Shown in pieces: positions 14,978 through 18,378 of a stretch of 18,378 nt of DNA (position 1 is its first letter; each line of letters begins with the position of its first letter). The DNA comes from Candidatus Bipolaricaulota bacterium. GTDB taxonomy: Bacteria > Bipolaricaulota > Bipolaricaulia > RBG-16-55-9. The notes beneath the pieces are model-generated. The model had not been told where the DNA came from. It worked only from the letters and a program-made list of their open reading frames with translations, and searched no databases. Made by a program: the position numbers and the translations under genes. The DNA is taken from assembly GCA_018609825.1 (NCBI GenBank), contig JAHEOA010000053.1, positions 1 through 18,378 on the forward strand. Direction: 5' to 3'.

Positions 14978-15564
14978 TGCCGTGGATCGTGACAGTGCAG
15001 ACAGCTCTCGTTCGGCCGGTCCTCATGGTCCTCGGGGAAGGGACGCGTCCGCTCGGTCAGGTGGCAGAGTCGGCAGTCGGAAAGCCCTTGGAGGCTGTGG
15101 GGGATATCGGGGATCCCGCCCGGCGCCACGAGCCGTGGCCGATGCGGGCTGTGGCAGCTTACGCAGGCCTCCTCGCCGCCGTGGCTGGCGGCGTCGATTT
15201 GGGCGAAGGGCGCCGGCTTGGCGCGGACGTCGTCGTGGCACCGCGCGCAGGCCTCGCGCGAGACGGGCCGCTGGAGCGCAGCCTCAGTGGGCCGCTCAAC
15301 GTGCTCACGAGCGGGGCCATGGCAGGTCTCGCAGTTGACCGAGCGGTGCTGAGAATTGTTCCAGGACCCGTGCTGGTCGGCGTGACAGCCTTGGCACGTT
15401 GCCGAGCCGACGTATTCGACCGGCAACTCGCGCCAGAACGCGACGTTCGCGCCCCGATAGGCACCAAATTGACCGAAGGTCTCCGGCGTGAGGGCCCACT
15501 TGAGAACCAGAACGACGCCGATCACCAGTAGCAGCAACAGCGCTGCGCGACCGACGTGTTTCAT
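14974..15564 (-). CDS. Six-heme membrane-anchored cytochrome c
   Basis: The protein has 196 residues, an uncleaved-looking N-terminal anchor (7-24) and six CXXCH motifs (C57, C78, C106, C134, C164, C188). The first sits in V-G-S-A-T-C-Q-G-C-H-A-D-Q-H-G-S-W, typical of multiheme cytochrome domains near NrfC/NrfD-like or Qrc-like complexes. QrcA of sulfate reducers is also a six-heme membrane-anchored cytochrome encoded with a FeS protein and an NrfD protein, so the three-gene set 15564-13009 looks like a Qrc-type or DsrJOP-like module without its large subunit (inference). GGAGGAGG lies 12 bp before the ATG. It is the first gene of its operon, preceded by a promoter with tandem FNR/CRP-type boxes. 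Confidence 0.9.
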   Translation of the reverse strand: MKHVGRAALLLLLVIGVVLVLKWALTPETFGQFGAYRGANVAFWRELPVEYVGSATCQGCHADQHGSWNNSQHRSVNCETCHGPAREHVERPTEAALQRPVSREACARCHDDVRAKPAPFAQIDAASHGGEEACVSCHSPHRPRLVAPGGIPDIPHSLQGLSDCRLCHLTERTRPFPEDHEDRPNESCLHCHDPRQ

Positions 15565-15658
15565 TCGGTATCCGTGCCTCCTCCAGTGGGGCGCTTCTCC
15601 CTGTCAGCCCGTGTCGCGGCGGGCGGATGCCGCCCGGTGGTCTTTCCCGTCGTTGCTT

Positions 15659-15722
15659 ATCATCGGCACGGGGCAAGCGAGGCACAATGACTCCAATCAA
15701 TGACGTCCATGATCGAGATCAT
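15659..15722 (-). promoter_or_regulatory. Promoter of the hexaheme/FeS/NrfD operon, with tandem FNR/CRP-type boxes
   Basis: ATGACTCCAATCAA (15687-15700) and ATGATCGAGATCAT (15709-15722) have centres 22 bp apart. The second is a perfect palindrome with 6-bp arms when flanking C and G are included (15708-15723). GATGAT (4/6) at 15664-15659 on the - strand gives a predicted start near 15652, with the boxes at about -41.5 and -63.5. The remaining intergenic sequence (15565-15658) holds the leader and the ribosome-binding site. Confidence 0.65.
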
Positions 15723-15747
15723 GCCGATGCGCAGGATGCTTCCGGAT

Positions 15748-15774
15748 GGCCGGCATATCTTGCTCATTCCGGCC
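15748..15774 (-). terminator. Possible weak hairpin after the Rieske gene
   Basis: GGCCGG and CCGGCC form a 6-bp GC-only stem around a 15-nt loop, 40 bp after the Rieske stop and before the next promoter boxes. No T-run follows, so it is at best a weak or factor-dependent stop signal. Confidence 0.25.
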
Positions 15775-15814
15775 TGCATGGGGAGGCTGCCCTGAGCGAG
15801 TTGCGGCCGTCGGT

Positions 15815-16285
15815 TCAGGCCTCCATCTGCTCGGCGACGTAGACCTCGCCGCGCACCACGTCAACGCGGAAGTGGGGCAAGGGTTCGTGCGGCAGGCCCT
15901 GCACGACATTGCCGTCCGTGTCGTACAGCCCGCGGTGGCACGGACATGCGAGCAGCCGCTGCTGCACGTCCCAGTCGACGATGCAGCCTTTGTGTGTGCA
16001 GATCGCGCTAATCGCGGCAAAACCGCCCGGCAGGCGCAGCACCCAGATGGGCTTGCCTTGGAACTGCACCTGACGGCCTTGTCCCAGCTCGAAATCCGCA
16101 GCCGAACCGACGTGCACGCGTTCGGGGCCGGGACGGAACTCTCGCCGCTCCGGCGGAAACACGAAGGCTGCAATGCCCCCCAGGGCGCCCAGCGCGCCGA
16201 TGGAGAGTGCGGCCTGCAACAGCCGCTGAAGGAACGATCGCCGTTCCTGATCAGTGGACTCCGGCTGATCGTTGTCGGTGGCCAC
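15815..16285 (-). CDS. Rieske [2Fe-2S] iron-sulfur protein
   Basis: The protein has 156 residues from a GTG start chosen because AAGGAGG lies 8 bp upstream. The longer frame back to 16399 would cross the predicted promoter. An N-terminal Tat-like signal-anchor (E-R15-R16-S-F-L-Q-R followed by a hydrophobic helix to about residue 43) precedes the Rieske domain. The cluster boxes are C96-T-H-K-G-C101 and C114-P-C-H117-R-G, which contain the two Cys and two His ligands and the disulfide cysteines. In bc-type complexes this domain takes the first electron from quinol and passes it to a c-type cytochrome. Its partners should be the cytochrome b and the subunit IV fusion encoded at 10594-12826, although it is transcribed separately from its own promoter. 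Confidence 0.92.
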   Translation of the reverse strand: MATDNDQPESTDQERRSFLQRLLQAALSIGALGALGGIAAFVFPPERREFRPGPERVHVGSAADFELGQGRQVQFQGKPIWVLRLPGGFAAISAICTHKGCIVDWDVQQRLLACPCHRGLYDTDGNVVQGLPHEPLPHFRVDVVRGEVYVAEQMEA

Positions 16286-16293
16286 GAGCGTTC

Positions 16294-16300
16294 CCTCCTT
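16294..16300 (-). promoter_or_regulatory. Ribosome-binding site that fixes the Rieske start
   Basis: AAGGAGG on the - strand, 8 bp before the GTG at 16285-16283. It is one of the strongest Shine-Dalgarno matches in the window and supports the short form of the protein over upstream in-frame ATGs. Confidence 0.75.
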
Positions 16301-16359
16301 ACGAACGACGCCGCAGGTCATCATGGATGTTCCCATGGCGACTGCGTGCGGCGGGTGCC

Positions 16360-16424
16360 ATTTTAGGTCGGTGTCGGGCGCCGACCCTATGACCGACATC
16401 AGAATCCGAGCTGATCTGGATCAA
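16360..16424 (-). promoter_or_regulatory. Promoter of the Rieske gene, with tandem FNR/CRP-type boxes
   Basis: On the + strand the boxes read ATGACCGACATCAG (16389-16402) and CTGATCTGGATCAA (16411-16424), with centres 22 bp apart. TAAAAT (5/6) at 16365-16360 on the - strand is a good -10 and predicts a start near 16354, which places the boxes at about -41.5 and -63.5. No -35 is evident. Confidence 0.7.
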
Positions 16425-16491
16425 TTGGTTCGCCGCAACGGCCCGATCCGGACCCATAGCGGCTTCTGAGAATTGTCGATCTCGGGATCGA

Positions 16492-16534
16492 ATGATCTTA
16501 ATCATGGCAAGACTTGATCGACGTCAGCTATACT
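16492..16534 (+). promoter_or_regulatory. Promoter of the doxX-like gene, with tandem FNR/CRP-type boxes in a shifted position
   Basis: ATGATCTTAATCAT (16492-16505, perfectly symmetric half-sites) and TTGATCGACGTCAG (16514-16527) have centres 22 bp apart, as at the other promoters. The best -10 is TATACT (5/6) at 16529-16534, with a predicted start near 16541. That puts the boxes at about -42 and -20 rather than -41.5 and -63.5, so the second box would overlap the core promoter and could repress. A start some 21 bp further downstream would restore the usual geometry but has no good -10. Confidence 0.6.
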
Positions 16535-16563
16535 TTTGACTAAGATCATACGAGGTGATCATC

Positions 16564-17091
16564 ATGAGCGCGGAACAGCATGTGAGCCGCGGAGTGCAGA
16601 CGATCCAACGACATCAGTGGGCCGAACCGACAACCCTGGCCAAGTTTTGGATGCTTCTCATGCGGGTTGCCCTAGGGGCGCTGGTCCTGACCGTCGGCAT
16701 CCGGTTGTGGGTCGAAGGCGGCTGGAACGCCTGGGTGCAGATCGGCGGTTACCTGCCCCGAACCGTGGAGGGCCCGTTTGCCGGTCCGTTCTTGGCCCTG
16801 TGGGAAAACCCGGTGATCCTCTATCTGGTGATCTTCGGATCGATCGCCGTGGGGACGGCGATGATCCTGGGGCTGTTCGTCCGCCTCGCCGCGATCGGGG
16901 GCGCCCTCATGATGATCACGTTCTATCTGTCCAACATTCCGCCCCAGTTCGGCTGGGTCAATCAGCAGTTGATCTACTTCCTGATCTTCGCGCTCTTTCC
17001 CGCGTTGGGGCCCGGCTATCACTGGGGGCTGGATCGCTTCATTCGCCCGTACGAGGAACGATTCCCCATCCTACGTTATGTGACCGGCTGA
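16564..17091 (+). CDS. DoxX-family integral membrane protein
   Basis: The protein has 175 residues from the ATG at 16564, with GAGG 8 bp upstream; a GTG three codons earlier is less likely. Four hydrophobic helices lie at about 28-49, 83-103, 105-122 and 132-150. The helix pattern and the segments R-x-x-L-G-A-L-V-L and G-x-A-M-I-L-G-L-F-V-R-L-A-A match the DoxX/DoxD family. Its best-studied member is the quinone-reducing DoxD subunit of thiosulfate:quinone oxidoreductase in Acidianus. Most DoxX-like proteins have no proven function, so a role in thiosulfate oxidation is only a possibility. It is followed after 116 bp by a Tat-exported protein, probably in the same transcript, and shares its regulatory boxes with the respiratory operons, which suggests a redox role. 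Confidence 0.82.
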   Translation: MSAEQHVSRGVQTIQRHQWAEPTTLAKFWMLLMRVALGALVLTVGIRLWVEGGWNAWVQIGGYLPRTVEGPFAGPFLALWENPVILYLVIFGSIAVGTAMILGLFVRLAAIGGALMMITFYLSNIPPQFGWVNQQLIYFLIFALFPALGPGYHWGLDRFIRPYEERFPILRYVTG

Positions 17092-17103
17092 CAACGGGGA
17101 CGG

Positions 17104-17130
17104 GTCCCCTCCATCCGAACCGAGGGGGAC
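17104..17130 (+). other. Inverted repeat between doxX and the Tat-protein gene
   Basis: GTCCCCTC (17104-17111) faces GAGGGGGAC (17122-17130), giving an 8-bp stem with one bulged G and no following T-run. It could be a processing or stability element in a doxX-plus-downstream transcript, or chance in GC-rich DNA. Confidence 0.3.
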
Positions 17131-17207
17131 GGATGTCGACGTCGAGACCGCCCGGAAACGGGGAAACCTTCGTACCGTTATTGACTCCCAACAAAAGGAG
17201 GAGTTGC

Positions 17208-17756
17208 ATGTCAACAGACACCGTTCAAGAGCAGGGGCTCAACCGCCGTAGCTTTCTCCGCAACGCCGCCGCCGCGGCGGGAGGCTTGGCGTTCACGCAG
17301 TGGGCGTTCAGCAACTTCAAGGCCGCGGCCCAGAACGGCCAGGATTACGTCATCGTGGCCGACGTCGCGCGTGGGTCGGGCGGCGATCCGAACGGCCCAG
17401 CCTGCGTGGGCACCACGGTGTTCAACCAGGGCGAGCAGGTCGTCTGGCGCGCCATGGTTTACGACGCGAGCACCGGCGAGCTCGTCAACTCGACCGACGC
17501 CGTGGAGAGCCGCGGCTTGTCCATGACCGTCGAGGTCGAGGGCCAGGACACGCTGGAGATGGAGCACGGCGCCCACCCGCCCAACAGCGACAACCAGATC
17601 TTCTTCTGGACGGCGGCGTGGACGATTCCGCCGAACGTCAGCGGCCGCGTCAAGTACACTCTCACCGTCGAAGACAGTGACGGCGGCACCGGTTCCCTGG
17701 AGATCCTAGGCTCCACGGATTCCGTGACGTTCCCCTACGCCCTGACGGTGGAATAA
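17208..17756 (+). CDS. Tat-exported protein of unknown function, beta-rich
   Basis: The protein has 182 residues, with AAAAGGAGGAG just upstream of the ATG. A clear twin-arginine signal (L-N-R13-R14-S-F-L-R-N plus an alanine-rich stretch) suggests export in folded form, possibly with a partner or cofactor. The mature part is acidic and rich in Thr/Val/Gly, with alternating hydrophobic strands that suggest an Ig-like or cupredoxin-like sandwich. Marks include G-E-Q-V-V-W-R-A-M-V-Y-D-A, H-G-A-H-P-P, F-F-W-T-A-A-W-T-I-P-P and Y-T-L-T-V-E-D. Only one Cys is present (in G-P-A-C-V). Together with several His and Met residues (E-M-E-H-G-A-H), metal binding is conceivable but not shown. I do not recognise a characterised family. 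It probably shares the transcript of the DoxX-like gene and is closed by a strong terminator. Confidence 0.8.
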   Translation: MSTDTVQEQGLNRRSFLRNAAAAAGGLAFTQWAFSNFKAAAQNGQDYVIVADVARGSGGDPNGPACVGTTVFNQGEQVVWRAMVYDASTGELVNSTDAVESRGLSMTVEVEGQDTLEMEHGAHPPNSDNQIFFWTAAWTIPPNVSGRVKYTLTVEDSDGGTGSLEILGSTDSVTFPYALTVE

Positions 17757-17768
17757 CGTCGGCGTTTC

Positions 17769-17802
17769 GAGGGCGGGGTACAAACCCCGCCCTCTTTCTT
17801 TT
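17769..17802 (+). terminator. Strong intrinsic terminator
   Basis: A perfect 11-bp GC-rich stem (17769-17779 with 17784-17794) closes a 4-nt loop and is followed by TTTCTTTT. It lies 12 bp after the stop of the Tat-exported protein gene. Confidence 0.93.
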
Positions 17803-17856
17803 GCCCGAAGTCACGCGAATTATTGTGCACGACAGCCCAAGGGAAAGGAGTAGCCC

Positions 17857-18378
17857 ATGGCCGCAAACGCCACGAAGCAGCCGACCATGGCCTCAGGTCG
17901 CTTCGTCGGACATCTTTCGATTACGCCCACGCATGGACCGGTCGGAACCTCGGCCACGCTGTACGGCAAGGACCTTCCGCCGAACACCCGGCTTACGCTC
18001 ATCTGGGAGACCTACGATGCCGACTGGTCGCTCGAGCAGCGCGATGGCGTCAACTGGGAGAAGTTTTACGGCATCGAGTTCGTCGATCAGATCGAAACAC
18101 TAGGCGAGGTCGAAACCGATGCCGACGGCCATTTCAAGACCACGATGGACGTTCCCGAGGACTATGGGGGCATGCATGACATTTACGCGGTGGATGCCGA
18201 CGGCCAACGGCTCAACAAGCTGGGCTTTCGAGTTGATCCGAGCTTCGTGATGGACCCTGATCACGGCCCGGTCGGAACACCTATCAAACTTATCATGCGG
18301 GGGCTCAACCCGGCGCACCCAATTGAGGGCTGGTATCAGCTCTACTATGACAATGGCCCCGTTGGATGCATCACGGCC
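17857..18378 (+). CDS. Protein with tandem TIG/Ig-like repeats (3' partial)
   Basis: The reading frame runs from the ATG at 17857 to the window end, 174 residues so far. AAGGAG lies 6 bp before the ATG. Two repeats are visible, each starting with H-G-P-V-G-T (residues 26-31 and 136-141), about 110 residues apart. The pattern P-x-H-G-P-V-G-T followed by alternating hydrophobic residues and L-x-G or L-x-P is typical of IPT/TIG or Ig-like beta-sandwich domains in bacterial surface proteins. No signal peptide or Tat motif is seen at this start, so export, if any, would need a C-terminal signal or another route. It follows a strong terminator, so it needs its own promoter; I could not find a convincing one, and the tandem boxes of the other operons are absent. 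Function is unknown. Confidence 0.75.
   Translation, partial: MAANATKQPTMASGRFVGHLSITPTHGPVGTSATLYGKDLPPNTRLTLIWETYDADWSLEQRDGVNWEKFYGIEFVDQIETLGEVETDADGHFKTTMDVPEDYGGMHDIYAVDADGQRLNKLGFRVDPSFVMDPDHGPVGTPIKLIMRGLNPAHPIEGWYQLYYDNGPVGCITA

Noticed and set aside
15650..15780. Short - strand open frame between the Rieske and hexaheme genes (about 39 codons from an ATG near 15780)
   Set aside because: It overlaps the paired regulatory boxes, has no good ribosome-binding site and shows no recognisable sequence.
16286..16399. N-terminal extension of the Rieske protein to the ATG at 16399
   Set aside because: It would start upstream of the predicted transcription start and cover the promoter; the GTG at 16285 has a near-perfect ribosome-binding site.
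16536..17756. One long + strand frame of 406 codons covering doxX and the Tat-protein gene
   Set aside because: Its first part is an out-of-frame reading of doxX, which has a clear membrane protein in another frame with its own ribosome-binding site. The second part has its own strong ribosome-binding site and Tat signal at 17208.
1..18378. CRISPR arrays, tRNA or rRNA genes, insertion sequences
   Set aside because: No regular spaced repeats, no tRNA-like or rRNA-like stretches and no transposase were seen. The repeated heme motifs inside genes are protein-level repeats.

Overview
The window is a GC-rich bacterial locus devoted to membrane-bound respiratory electron transfer. Six genes encode multiheme c-type cytochromes with 68 heme-attachment motifs in total: 66 are standard CXXCH, one is CX3CH and one is CX4CH. 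They sit among b-type cytochromes, a Rieske protein, an NrfD/iron-sulfur pair and two Crp/Fnr-family regulators. Promoters and ribosome-binding sites look bacterial. The phylum cannot be fixed from the sequence; a Chloroflexota-like or other GC-rich environmental bacterium is a guess only.

Layout: (1) 1-1362, + strand, the 3' part of a BAAT-type acyl-CoA hydrolase, convergent with the locus and probably its boundary. (2) 6861 down to 1393, - strand, a tight five-gene operon: 6-heme cytochrome c, cytochrome b561, 9-heme cytochrome c, second cytochrome b561, 19-heme NapC-type cytochrome c. (3) 7055-8558, two convergent Crp/Fnr regulators; the second has an FNR-like N-terminal cysteine cluster. 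(4) 12826 down to 8750, - strand: cytochrome b6-type protein, a fusion of cytochrome bc subunit IV to a 9-heme cytochrome c, and a second 19-heme NapC-type cytochrome. (5) 15564 down to 13009, - strand: 6-heme cytochrome, Tat-exported four-cluster ferredoxin-like protein, NrfD-type quinone-interacting membrane protein. (6) 16285 down to 15815, - strand: Rieske iron-sulfur protein. (7) 16564-17756, + strand: DoxX-family membrane protein and a Tat-exported protein of unknown function, closed by a strong terminator. (8) 17857 to the window end, a partial protein with two TIG/Ig-like repeats.

How it may work together (inference): several alternative quinol-oxidising entry modules (b561/multiheme, NapC-type, Rieske/cytochrome b, NrfD/FeS) would feed electrons into large exported heme wires. 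No catalytic terminal reductase or oxidase subunit is present, so the final acceptor is elsewhere in the genome or outside the cell.

The most striking signal is regulatory. All seven main promoter regions carry two copies of an FNR/CRP-type palindrome, NTGAN-N4-NTCAN, with centres exactly 22 bp (two helical turns) apart. In six of the seven the proximal copy lies about 41.5 bp upstream of the predicted transcription start. Both regulators in the window carry the same predicted recognition-helix residues, ETAIR, so they are the obvious candidates for reading these sites.
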